Shown here: positions 22,401 through 34,838 of the stretch, piece after piece
Layout: every line of letters begins with the position of its first letter
Position numbering within the stretch: position 1 is the first letter of the stretch
Assembly (NCBI GenBank): GCA_947568835.1
Contig: OX387603.1
Span: 15,648,651 to 15,712,650 of the forward strand
Direction of reading: 5' to 3'
From: Protonemura montana
Lineage: Eukaryota; Arthropoda; Insecta; Plecoptera; Nemouridae
Length of the DNA stretch: 64,000 bases
The notes under the pieces: generated by a model
The model's database searches: none
What the model saw: only the letters and a program-made list of their open reading frames with translations
What the model was told of the DNA's origin: nothing
Made by a program: the position numbers and the translations under genes

Positions 22401-22710
22401 TCAGTGCCAATTTATATCGGCGTACTATCGTGACTTGACGGGTACACCGAGAGAGTCAAAACTACTCGTGTCGGGGTGCTGGGGAGTGGCCAGGCATTTG
22501 AACTATGCTTTTGAGTTGATGGCTGCACTAGCATGGTGCTTGCCGGGAGTTGGACTGAGTTTTTGGCCGTTTGCTTATTTCTTTTTCTTGGTTGCTTTGT
22601 TGGTGCATCGCACATTCAGGGATGAGGAGAAATGTGCGGCGAAGTACGGACAGGACTGGGATAAGTATTGCAAACGAGTGCCATGGCGGATCGTTCCTTA
22701 TGTGTTTTAA
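19486..22710 (+). CDS. DHCR7: 7-dehydrocholesterol reductase, five exons, complete
   Basis: An NADPH-dependent sterol delta-7 reductase of the ER membrane (ERG4/ERG24 family) that converts 7-dehydrocholesterol to cholesterol. Coding exons: 19486-19529 (exon from acceptor 19463), 19893-20130, 21070-21260, 21736-21934, 22117-22710. All junctions are GT-AG with matching phases, giving 421 aa (plant enzymes are about 430, human 475). Family motifs include YRGMELHPR, FTNCRIGMMAW, RAGYYICWGCLVWVP and SKLLVSGCWGVARHLNY (338-354). The C-terminus, RDEEKCAAKYGQDWDKYCKR, matches the family ending. The TLWGR and SKLLVSG context favours DHCR7 over lamin B receptor or delta-14 reductase. Two positions of the C-terminal signature differ from the usual pattern (SGC for SGW/F, NYAFE for NYxGD). 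The frame stays open upstream to 19463, so an earlier start in another exon is possible. Candidate poly(A) signals: ATTAAA 22895, AATAAA 23232. Confidence 0.93.
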
Positions 22711-23694
22711 GTTTTCGGGTGAGAGCAGTTCGTGTTTGAATTTTGGATATTCTAAAGGAAAATATGATAGTTGTAATTTTCTATTTACTTGTGTGTTGTA
22801 GCACTAAATTGAACAATATATTGCTGATATCTATAATCCTTTAATGTGTTACAAAATGATTTAGTAATAATGAGATGACCGGTAAGAAAATCTCATTAAA
22901 TGAGCGTTTCTAATATTATGTTTCAATGTGAAACCAATTGACTTTCCCTAGTATGTGTTTTTTATGTTAATTTGTTTAGGCATAAATCCATTGTCAATTA
23001 CCACCATTGACAGCCATAATCCTTTCCACTGTCTTTGCATGTTGTGATATAAAAAGTTATGTATTTATTACCTACGTTTTATTAATGTTTTTGATATTCT
23101 TTTTCAGAATGTCTCAACTTTTTAGTCGGTGTTAACCGTTTTAATACCACACTACCACTGAAAGGGGAAAGAGAATGATTTAGTTGATTTTTATTGACAA
23201 TTGGCACAATACTCAAATTACAAAAAGAGCTAATAAAGAGTATTTAAATATGAATACCTTCGATCAATTTCAATAGTATTTTGCCTGACTTGTGTGTGTG
23301 CGTACATTCCCGACATGAAGAGGAAGTAGTCTATCTTGATGCCCCTGAATGTAGGCATCACGCGTATCAGTGAAGACTACAAATATGCCTACCCAACAAG
23401 AAGAACCCGTTTTCTCAAATAAAAAGAAAAAAATATTTTTCTTATACTTTTACTTTTATACCCACCTTGTTCCTACTGTTGCCCTGCTCTAATAAAAACG
23501 AAATAAAAAAAATAATTTACCAGACAAAATAACATTTTAGTGATTTCTAGCTTACAATCAAATGTCGTCAAAAAACAATTACTTTTTTTAAATAAAATTT
23601 TGATTTTCGTATGTTCTATGAAACGATACGAGAAGTTAAATCAACTTGCACGGAAATAAATATTAATCTTCAAATATTGATAAAACAAAAAGGC
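22711..23694. other. DHCR7 3' region, no other gene
   Basis: AT-rich sequence with two candidate polyadenylation signals for the upstream gene (ATTAAA at 22895-22900, AATAAA at 23232-23237). Nothing else was recognised before the tRNA gene. Confidence 0.5.
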
Positions 23695-23766
23695 TTCCCA
23701 TGCCGGGAATCGAACCCGGGCCTGCTGGGTGAAAGCCAGCTATCCTAGCCACTAGACCACATGGGA
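23695..23766 (-). tRNA. tRNA-Glu (anticodon TTC)
   Basis: Read on the minus strand, a 72-nt cloverleaf begins TCCCATGTGGTCTAGTGGCT and ends CCCGGCATGGGAA. The seven acceptor pairs are intact (TCCCATG with CATGGGA) and the discriminator is A. The anticodon loop CTTTCAC gives TTC. The A box (TGGTCTAGTGG) and B box (GGTTCGATTCC) are perfect. A run of five T follows directly at 23691-23687 as a pol III terminator. No intron and no 3' CCA, as expected for a eukaryotic nuclear gene. Confidence 0.97.
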
Positions 23767-23984
23767 TGGTAGCAGTGAATGAGGAAATAACCAATAATGA
23801 TGGACAACAACCATTAATGACAAGATAGAAACGAAATTTAAAAGACTTTAACACTATTTTCGCTAAACCTCAATGGTAAATAAACAAGTTATTTCATATT
23901 ATATACAAAATTATGTTCAACCATGCCACAATTAACGAGCAGACATTGCCTGACGGCAGTGATACCGTTTGAATGGAAACTGGT

Positions 23985-24173
23985 TGTGCAGCTCGCACAA
24001 TGCGCCGGCGCCTACCACTTCGACGCTAGCACGACGCCGCAGACGACGTATAGATTTTCTATGCGTCGCGACGGCAATACGAGGCCGTGTCTCTGGGTCG
24101 ACGCCTCGCCCATCTGAGAACTACCCCCGTAGCGACAAGGAATATACACAGATTCGACTGATCGCGGACCACG
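23985..24173 (+). promoter_or_regulatory. CpG-rich segment ending in a splice donor, possible 5' exon
   Basis: A sharply CpG- and GC-richer patch in AT-rich DNA ends at the strong donor GACCACG|GTAAGT (GT at 24174). It has no long conserved reading frame. It may be a first, untranslated exon with its promoter for a plus-strand gene. The nearest candidate is FucTA, whose first coding exon sits behind an acceptor at 38251. That would need a 14-kb intron, so the assignment is tentative. Confidence 0.28.
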
Positions 24174-25890
24174 GTAAGTCTCCAGTTGGATACATAGCAC
24201 TAATGTTTATATAGTAATACACCATTGCACATGCATGCAATGACATTGACTTAGACTTGTAAACTAGAGGAGGCACTGTAAATAAGAAGACCTCTTTTGT
24301 TGCGTTATTTTACAGAATTAATGCAGGTTAGACGTTCACCTTTCAAATCGCAGAAAAACACAGATGGAAATCGATTAAATAAATCAAAATAATCTTTTGG
24401 GTTCAACACCTGCTTGTTCATTGAAAGCGTTTGTATTGTTGTGGTATATTCCTAATAATTTAATCGCTTTGTTATGACTACTTCTCTGTTTTACGACGAA
24501 TTGTTTTGCAGGGCATTTAAGTTGTAAATATTGAAAAGCAAAAAAAACAAACAATTAACGTGTTTGACCTAAATTGAACTATGTATCGAATGAGTTTGCA
24601 TTTTCCAAGAACGTATGTCAAGGTTTCTCGCAAAATAGAAAATAATTTCCAGTAATACTACAAGGAGATACTCAAAGAGATCCATTTCCTTGTCGAATTT
24701 AATTGTTTTTGATAGGATTTCAATACTTATTTTTAAATTATAAAATGTTTGCAATTCGGTACATTCGATTCCAATCGTCCTGCGAAGTTTTATCGGTAGT
24801 TTTTCATGTACGATCACACGCGCGAGTTGGCTCGCTGTACGAAACGTGGAGTGTAATAATTTATGCTAGGACAGGCACGCCAGTATTGTTCAGTGAGCAA
24901 ACAGAGCTGGATCCGCGAATGTGCGAACGTTCTATTTAGGAAAATATTTTTTTAGCTCTCCAGCAATGAACGAGTGCATGCAGGATTCACTCAGGTTGGT
25001 CTCACATGAAAATTGAATTATGATTTATAGTTTCTCTCATCTTTCGCATTTATTCGTCGACTAGCATTAATGTTACATTGATACCTTTGCCATTTAAATA
25101 TTGAAATGTGTGCAGTATTTTTCCTATTCAATTTTAAACTCATCGGCATTTATTTTAAATTAACAACCCACCTACTTACACAATTTAGAATCTACATAAC
25201 AACTTACAAGGTAAAACAAATACGTCAAATCAGCTATCTTGTCGAGGCTTGACAGTAAAAAAATTATGGTTTTTAAGCATTTCTCGCAAAATGTGAGGTA
25301 AAAAATTCTGGAGCGCAAAACGAATACCTAGCTCTTTTGATTCCCTAAATCTTATCAGGCCTCTGTAACCAAAACACCGTTGATTCTCAAGCTATGGGTG
25401 CACGTAACGGGAGCGGATGTATGTTCCAGAGAGAATGTTGTGTAATCAGCTTGCCAAATGGCAAATAAAAGTAATACATGACGGTGAAATATGAACATCT
25501 TCCAGTAATTAATTTACTTACACAAGTGGTATTCTACAGTAATTCATGTTGATTGTTATTTGTTAAACACTTTGGGGTGACTTTTGTTTGGATGTTTTGA
25601 ACTCAGAAATTATTATTATTCTATATTTTGGACCTAATTTTGAGAGAATTAACAATTTTGTTCACAAACTGCAAACCGTGATACGTTTTCAAGCTTGGTC
25701 TAACTCGATCGGATTGTTACAATGCTTATTTTTTTACCAATTAAAAAAAAACACCTCACTGCCTTGCACGCTAATTCATAATAATTTCTTTTGAAAACTA
25801 AACTAATACATACTGTTTACATTTTTTGGCGTGGTACCGGCTGGCGTTGTTGATCAACATTGTAAGCTAGGTGATACGGGAGCGGCTTTT

Positions 25891-25922
25891 TGCACCCACG
25901 CATAATTTAGTGCGTGGGTGCA
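25891..25922. repeat. Perfect inverted repeat, 12-bp arms, 8-nt loop
   Basis: TGCACCCACGCA (25891-25902) is exactly repeated inverted as TGCGTGGGTGCA (25911-25922) around TAATTTAG. Each arm carries a CACGC/GCGTG core like the sites of bHLH-PAS factors. The hairpin heads a CpG-rich stretch (25920-25990). A regulatory role is inferred. Confidence 0.7.
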
Positions 25923-28900
25923 TCCGTCGAACTGAACGTGCGTGTGCGTACCGGTACGACGTGCGTGTTTCGCGAACGGGTGGCGAATATTTTCGCTGGG
26001 AATTTTGACCCTCGTTTTCACATCGTACCGAACAGCATACGTGATAGGATCAGCATCATACAATGCAAATTATTTTCGCTAAATGAAATATTACTCTCGT
26101 AGCACTTTATATTCGTTCGTGATCAAACCGTGGAAATCGAGTGTACCATGAAGGCAGGACGTTTTCAAAATTGCAGGTTATAACGGCGTAAAGATGAGAG
26201 TTTATTGCTTGGCAAAACGACCCTTTTTTGGATCCGACGACATATTTCACGTTTGCATGGGTCGTTACGTGCTGTGCAGAAAAGAATTTAACGTTCCAAG
26301 GAATAATAATCTGCAGATAACATAGTGGGTGGCTTCGACCAGAACCAGCGTGGTCGAGAAAATACCTATAGGTGAAGGAAAGATTTTTCCTCTATTTGCT
26401 TCGTATTTCATTCGTTGATTCGCTTGTCGCAATGCAGTTTTCGGAGGAGAAAATATTATGTGCATAAGAGTACATGTAAGATGACTGCTTTTGGAGCATG
26501 GCTTTTGACTGTGAGTCAGAGTTCGTATTAAAACGTGCTTTGATACCTGTCAGTTATACCACACCTCCACTCATCGATTACCCCACCCCCCTACACAACC
26601 CCAATTTCTTAATCATCTCGCTAGCCTAATTAAACAGGGGGCTTGTCAGCTGACATTTCGCTCCCCCACTAGCCCCTTTCTGATCTACTGGCAATCTCTT
26701 TGCATGATTCACGACACCCTCTGGCACCCCCAAGCCCCTCACCATCGTGGTGTCGGTCTGTGCGGTGCTCCAAGGAGATGAATTGCTAATTGAATTTAGT
26801 TGTCATGAAGCGATCGACGTCGGAGATTTTGGCGCCTTGTCGGAGATTCGCATGGGTGCCTCTTCAAACGGGGTGGGTGCTTGGCTTGCGATGACGGAGT
26901 TTTGCTCCCCGTTTTGTTGCAAATTTTACAAAATATGAAAAGTTTTTGTGACCGTTTTGTCAGAAACGTTGGTAAAACGTGCCAACTCTAGTGTGGCCCA
27001 CTAAAAAAAGCTTAATTCGAGACACTGTATGGTGAATGGGTCCAACCATTGTTTGTCATGAGTTTAACTTAATTCGAAGATGAAGAATTCTACTGTCGTT
27101 TGAAATAAAGATAGCTGTGGCTCAAAGTTAAAATGTACCCAAGCAATATTGGCGAAAAGATAATTTGGGTCTTTTACTCCAAGCAGTTGATGTTAAGCCA
27201 CTGGGCGGACCGTGCCTATGAATAGAGCTAAATTAGCTTTTCTTGGTACACCTAAAGGTCTGCTATTTCTAATCTCGTAGGGTTAGGTTAGGTCAATTGC
27301 GTCATTATTGGTCACCCTCTTGAAAGCAGAATACAGGACATCGCCATTGGGTAGCTTATTCAGACCCATTTTTGATTAGAGGAGCACTCTGGCTGATTAC
27401 AGGGTGCAGTTCTATTAGTTCTATCTATGTGGTCAGTGGGGCAAAGTTTTGGGCAGCCAAACTCTGGATAAAGAAGGGATAGTGTTATCAGGTACAGAAA
27501 TCATAGTACAGAATTAGATTACTTGATCTTAGGACGGGGTCTTAGAAACGGAGACGGGGTCTTTGATACAGCGTCGTTCAAACATTTCGAAAACTAAGGA
27601 GGGGTAAAGAGTGCCCAACGGGGCGAAAACCCAAAGTTTCAAAGACAGACATGATTTACATACTTAACACCATTATCGAGGGAAAAGGTTTAAAAAGTTG
27701 GACAAAAATATCAAGGAAAACAAGTCCCAGACCGTCCATTTTAAGAAAACAACCTTTCAGCAGCACAGAAATTATAGCTGTCTTTTTCTGTCACTTATTA
27801 AGTACCGGTGCGTTTATCAAAAGTTTTACTGGTTTACAATCAACAACCACATGTGGTTGGTTACCATGGAGAGGCAGGTGCCAAATGAGACTTACCGATT
27901 CAAATCGTCCCGAATACCCGTAGAAGGAGGAGGACTGGCGGTCAAGTCAAGTAATTGACATTCGTTAGGAGACCAGCCGCAGGATGCCATAATATGCATT
28001 GACCACTCATTATTCACGATGCAACGTTAGTATATGTTATTCGCATTGTCGTGTTGACTGCACTGTGTCGGGGTGTTTAATAGTAGTGACACGCAAAAGG
28101 TTGTGTTTAGATCGGCATTCTCTGACTTCTTGGCAGATGAACACAGCGCGGTTTGCGAATCATGCATCTGCAAATGGAATTTGAAAGGTGTATGCATGAT
28201 AAAAGCATGATTGTAGAGTTGAGTACAGTTTTGCGGTTTCTTGTGATTGCATACACTGTAGATGATAGATGGTTGTCAAATCTATGTAACGATGGTTAAG
28301 GAGTAGGGACTGTCAACCATTAAAACCTTAGTATAGGGTGTTTATAGGGATAGTAGGTAATTTCAGACTTTTATGAGAGTTTTTCCAATAACGATGAAAC
28401 AAGGAACAAGAACAGGGTTTGGATATTGGAAATTAGATAAAGTTGGGGATGAAAGAATAACTGGAATTGAGTTTCAAAAAGAAGTTTTTCACAAATCACA
28501 AGAGGTCAAGGAAAACCACAAGGAAAACCATACAATTATCACAATGCTAATTTCTGGAAAAGGAAAGTAAATACCATGGAAAACATAATTAAGAATTGAT
28601 TGACTGTGATAAGTGGGATGGCTCATTAAAACCATATGCTATAGAGTTAGACAATGTGGCTCAAACCTACTGGTTGCATTATTTAGCGAAGACAATCCCG
28701 ATGTTTCTGATAACTACAATTATTATACCAAATACGAGGAACAAGATGTGCGCTAAGTTAGTTTGCTCTGACATTTCAACTGCGTCGGAAGCTGTGTCGA
28801 CATCTGTGGTTAATTGCATTTTGTAATTACAATGCATTTAAAACCACTGGATGAACAGCCGCCGAAACCGCAAACGCAAAATAATTGAGTCGATGAAGCC

Positions 28901-31900
28901 TAACTGTATGCACGTGAATGAACGAGGGCTACGAATATTCAAGAAAGAAATCACCCGCACATTGCACTCCGTACTCTCTAACTAGGCACATAAACATTAA
29001 TTGCCAAATATTCACTTACTTTTAAGCTAATAACTGCTTTTTAATCAACATCAAACAACCATAGTCGCACAAAACAGATAAAAAAAAATTAAATATTCTC
29101 CGCCTATTCCTATATCACCCCACATAATCCACACCACACGACGATTATAGGTATTCGATAACGCATCAGACAGGAAAATACTCGATAAGGTGCATATGGG
29201 TCTTTTTAGTTTAGTTACCAATAAGTTAGTAAGTTTAGTACCAATAAGTTTAGTTACCAATAGGAGCCAGGCTAGCAGGGGCGTTTCGCCGCTGCAATCA
29301 GCTGGCATGAAAGCACGCATGATCGTGACACCATGAAACTAAATGACAGTTTTGAACCAGTCTAGTCATGCGCGGACAGGCAGAGTGACCGTTTTGCTTC
29401 ACGAGTGACAGTCGGCGTTTTGCGTGCAAATATATTTAGAAGCACCCTTGTTTTGATGCTACGGGTGGACAAGTTGAACCCCTTTGAAAGGGTGGCGTGA
29501 TTTTTACGACATTGCGTGATATACGCGACACTTTGTGAAATTGAATGTAGCTTTTAAGTCAATGACAGTCGTTTAGACTGCAAAGAAGCAAATAAAGAGA
29601 CAGTAAATTGCCATAGAAACGTGTTTGTGCGTGTTAGGGTTTTTTTTTATCGTTTTTATCGGTTAGTTGTGGTAAAATTAAAAATGTGACACGTGCATCA
29701 ATCGATTGATATCGAACTGACGTGTATATGCATGTGAGTGTGAATAAAATGTGTACGTTGGCGTGAAACATAACTGTGATTTTGTTGAGTGTTTAGTTCA
29801 TTTGAATTTCTGCTTAAAATGGATGATGCAACAACATTCTGGAATGGTTTTGGTGAGTTCATACTTCTAACAATAACTCGGTACTGCAAGCGTGTATTTT
29901 CACTAAGGTGGGCTCGCCATTTTATATGTGAACTTATTATCTCTGCGTCAATTTCATTGATAAGGAGTTGCAAATTTGCTATAGCGGGGCCAGGTAAATA
30001 AGTGTCTTCTAAGACAGTGAATTGGGGGTGTGTCATTCATTCTTACCTAGCGTGTACTTTCAGGAGTGGGAACTGTGATAATATTTCCTGAGGATATTTT
30101 TATAATTTGCATCAATTTAAAAATTATTGTTATTTTTCCGCATACATAAAAGTTATCTTTTGGAACATAAAAAAAGAAATACATTATAGACGTCCCCGGA
30201 AATTATTCCCATGAAATATAACTTAACTGTCTTGGCGAAAACTGCAACTCAAACAGTGTAATGGTAAGGAATACCAATTCTCAATTCTAGCAACTTGATT
30301 TTCTGAAACATTTGTCTGACATGCATACATTATTTTAATCAATCATACGCTTCGATGTGCTATGCGTTTTCAATCAGATATCTGCTATCTTAAGCAGTCG
30401 AGTCACACCATTAAGTATACGCGTCATTGCCATGCCATGTACTTAGTACTAACCTGCGATGAAAACTTAAAGTAAATGCACAATAAAGCCTGGCAAATGC
30501 AAATTACGATTTTTTCGTTTGGCACATAAGAAATCATTTCGTAGAGAAATTACGATCGATTCTAAATTTCTTTTCACTTTCTGCGCTCTCTTCTGAGTCA
30601 TCTACCTTTTCTTCTCAAATGCCAGGTTAATACATATTTGATTTGAAAATGTACCTCAATCGTACACCCGATGGAGCAGCATGATGCCCTCGTATTACTG
30701 AATTACAGTTTATTTTGCTTATCAGAGCCCGATAAGGTCTAAACATTTTTTTCTAACAATCTTCTAACAAATGATTTTGAATTGAGCCATCCAGATACCG
30801 CCGCCTACAAAAACCCACCGCCTTCTAATATCGTTCTTCACTCGGCGGGGCAGTCTCTTAGTAGGCGGTGTACAATAGAAAACAATTGAGAGTGCGGTTG
30901 TGAAAACGATTGTTGAAACTTGAAATGTATGCTTGATGTGTCTTTTTAAATCGAATTTGATGATTTTCAAGCTAATTCTTCGACACTTGCAGGTGTTTGA
31001 TGGACAGAGCAAGAAGTATACGTGAAGTGAAGTGTTTTCTTCTCTACGAACGCAAAATACAGTTCAGTTTTACAAAGTAATTGGGGACCTAATTTCGAGT
31101 CATAATTGCAATGTTAATCGTTGGTTAATTGTTTATGCATCGCCTAAATTGGCTAATATATATCAAAAACTTACTCTGCTATCTTAACTCCTTCAAGAAA
31201 CATGACTGAACCACAGTTTTCTGAAAAGTAAGTCATTTAAAATATATGAAATCAATTGACTTACATCCTACCATTCATGAAAAGCGTAATTGAAGTAGAA
31301 AAATGTATTGCCATGGAAAAATCATGGAAATGAATATTTACAATCCCGGAAGTTGATTGCAAATAACTGACATGTCGTGTGAACTTATGTATCGAAGTTT
31401 TTATGTTTTGTTTCAATTATATTAACAATGCATAAAGTTTATAGGCACACATGCCATTATGATAACTAGGCCTGATAAGCATAATTATTTCGGATACCTA
31501 CCTACACATTTATAATAATATTTTCGCTATATTTATTAGATTTCGAGCTATATAACTGCATTCGCAATCAATCTAAACAAAAACGTAATGCATTGGAGAG
31601 ATCCCATGGAAAAATTAACATGAATTTCGTTCTCAAATTAATGCAAAATCGCAATTTCAATAAATAATTCACACATATTGTTTCAAACACATCCTATCGA
31701 TATTTATCTGAGGTAGCCAACATCCGTAAAAGAAGGAAACTGAGTTGTGTGACCTATGCCGATCACCATAGAAGCTCCAGCTGTGTTCATATGTCGTAGG
31801 TGGGGTAATAAAACAGCTAGGTGACTGTACATTCATATGAGCAACAGCTTTTGTCAGACGCACCGTAGTGCGTGTCATCATTAGCAAGCCAGATGGGTAG

Positions 31901-34815
31901 TCTGCTCACTTTGGCGGTCCAGAGTGGACGCGCGAAATGACTCCCGGCTGTCGGTAGCAGAAGAACATCACTTTCAGAGCAAAGAGGTTTGCTACATTTC
32001 AAGTGTATTTATTTATCGTGTGGATAAGAGTTCCTCATGTCAATAAGTTAATCAGTTTCCTCTGATTTTTCGTGTAGTTTTTATCTTCAAATGTCATTCG
32101 AGAAGGGTGCTAAGAAGAGAGAAGATCAATTATCGATAAAATCGATCGAATGTCAACTGAAAATGTTTGTTATTTTTATTTTCTTTGCTAAGATACGTTT
32201 TGAGTGGTATTTTACAACAATCTCCACACAGTTAGTTATGTGTACGGTTTGGTTTACCTTCTTTCAACATTAACACGTTTTCATACTTTTATTTCATTAA
32301 AATAAACAATTAATGGTGACTTTGTGCGATAATATATCATGCTGCTGATACATAAACTCGCAATTTTTAGAGTCAATTGGAGTCAACAGCAACACATAAT
32401 TCACAAGTGCTGCAGTGTGCCACATATATCTCACGCTGTTTGCGGCAAACAAGTGTAAAGCTATTTTAAATTTTCAAGCACAAATATTTTGCTGTGACGA
32501 GAAAACGAAAGTATAAGATTACCACAATAGGCTTTAGATAAAACAAACAACCAAGCTGTAGTATATATTATGGTAAAAATGGGTCTCGGTGGCTTTGAAA
32601 ATGGTAGTTTTTTGAAGATATAGACTAAAGTAGACTAAAGCATTACATCCTGAGCAAATTTGACGTATCTCCTCTCTCATTCTCTTTCAATGCAAGTTAA
32701 AACAGGCTTATCAAAAGTTTATTGGCATTTCATATCAAAAACGTAATTCACATCAAAAATTGGTAACGTTCACTGCATATTTTTTCCCGCTTTGGGTGAA
32801 AAAATGTCAGCCTTTTTATACAGCCACCATAAACATGAAATATGAAATAGTGGACAAGATTACCGTTAATAATTCAGGAAATAAATCATCATCTGTGGGA
32901 ATCGGTCTATGTACGAGTGACTAACCATCATTGAAATCGCCTAGAATGATCCACTTATCTCTAAGAGCTAAGTGATTTCAGCGTCTGTACCTTTTACAAA
33001 AAACAAACAAACCTGACCATACTGTGGTTTCAGTAACGTTCCCAAGTGTTCTCGCGTATACACGTGAGTGGAACTCATTGCCTTACCGAAAATTATTTCT
33101 AATCTAGGTCGCGTTTTACATTTGTATCACTCGATCGTTATCTTTCGTCATCGCCGCTCTTATCAGTTTACTGGCATGATAAAGTCTTCAGGTACACTTT
33201 GAAGAAGCCTAAGTAAAACATTGAAACACAACAATAAAGAAGAATGATGATATTATGTCACTACACAAACAAGATTTAGTGTACCTATGTCGCGAAGCAG
33301 CTGAACCTGGGGCTTTATTATTGTACATTTGATCTAAAATTTACTGGCATGTGAATTGCTATCATGAATTAGTCAACCTGCAAGCAAAGAAAGCTGTTGG
33401 GAAGATATTTATGCACTTCAAATGTGCTTTATATGGTATTTTGGCAGTCAGGTACCAGCAAGTCACAAGCAATGGTACCGCCATCTAACCGAGATGGGTT
33501 CAAATTACCCAATTTTCGTGACAATGAACTATTTGGTTTCAACACGAAGATACTTTTATGCGGCTCTAGTATTTTCAAAGTTGTTCATGTATGCAGTGCG
33601 ACAGCTATTGGAATGTCATCAAATTTGTACCAATCTGATTGATTGAAAAGAACAAATTCACAAAATAAATCATTAAAGGTGATACTGCTTTCGACCAAGA
33701 ATTCGATAAATCGACTCGATCGTATGATTTCGTTTACCGGGCTTTGCATAACAAAGCACTAATTAAACATGTATCTTGCTTTGAACTCCAGCAACAAGGT
33801 GCCTCGCCTAACGGTTACATCTTGAGATTATTTGTTATAATCACAAACACTGCATAGCTAGAAATACCTTTTCGCCAGCCCTACAAAAAAAAACTTTTGT
33901 CTGCATGAACTTTTTCGATCGAATTCATCTGTCGTGACATGGCTACCAGTTTTGAGAGAGCCGATTTACAGAAAACCAAAATCGAATGTTAAAACGTTAT
34001 GAAACGCGTATTCCAATCCTCGGTGGTCAGCCTCTGCGGCAAATTATCAAATCTGATCCCCCTCCCCTACCCCTGCCACACCTGCCGTCGCCACTTCCTG
34101 TGCCGATCACCGAGAGACATCCGGACTCGCGGGTTCACGATGAATTTACCACAATCACAGGCAGCGACACTGCTGCAGCGTACAATCCTAATAGTTTTAA
34201 TGCACCATGCCCTTTCAGCGGTAAAAGCTATGTCGCGCTATTGGGATCAATTTACACAAGCATTTACATTTTGTGGTAAGGTTTTCGAGATATCTCGCTC
34301 AAATTAAAAGGTATAGCGAGGGCCAAGGTTGCATTAGGCGAAACCAAAATTGTGTCCTTCCTTGGAAGCCCAAAAGTCAATTGTAGAGCGCCATTGTCAT
34401 TGAATCCCCACGTTCCCGCTGGCAGCATACAGTGACAATTTGTAATTGTTGTAACTTGGTACTCGAATGGTCGCAAATCTTTTGCTGTCTTACATTTTTT
34501 GTGTTTTATTTCGGTGACGCAACCGATTTTTTAAATGGTTGCATAATTTGTCGTTCCCTTGATTCCAAGCCCAAAAATTGTTACATTTTGAACCTGATTC
34601 GGTCGAACTGTATTCAAATGTCACTGCTTGGCAATCCGCGTGTAAACGAGTACACTGTCAGATTGCTGAAAATGCCAAAATGCTGAGCTTTGATTTATAT
34701 GGTCAGAGGACGCATTAAACAGTTGCTATAAACAATGAACAATCACAAGGAATAGTTGCATTTATGCTCACAATTAATTCAAAATATTCGACAAAAGTAT
34801 GAACATATGGCGCGT

Positions 34816-34838
34816 CCCCCCCCCCCCCCAAAAAAAAA
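34816..34838 (+). repeat. C14-A9 homopolymer tract
   Basis: Fourteen C residues are followed directly by nine A residues. This is simple sequence; length errors in the assembly are likely here. Confidence 0.9.

Noticed and set aside
19486-22710. Lamin B receptor or delta-14 sterol reductase identity
   Set aside because: There is no Tudor or long N-terminal nucleoplasmic domain, and the TLWGR, SKLLVSGxWGVARH and GYYICWGCLVWVP segments fit the delta-7 reductases better.
33986-34307. Two overlapping open frames of about 100 codons, one proline-rich
   Set aside because: They are in different frames, match no family motif and have no splice sites linking them to other exons.
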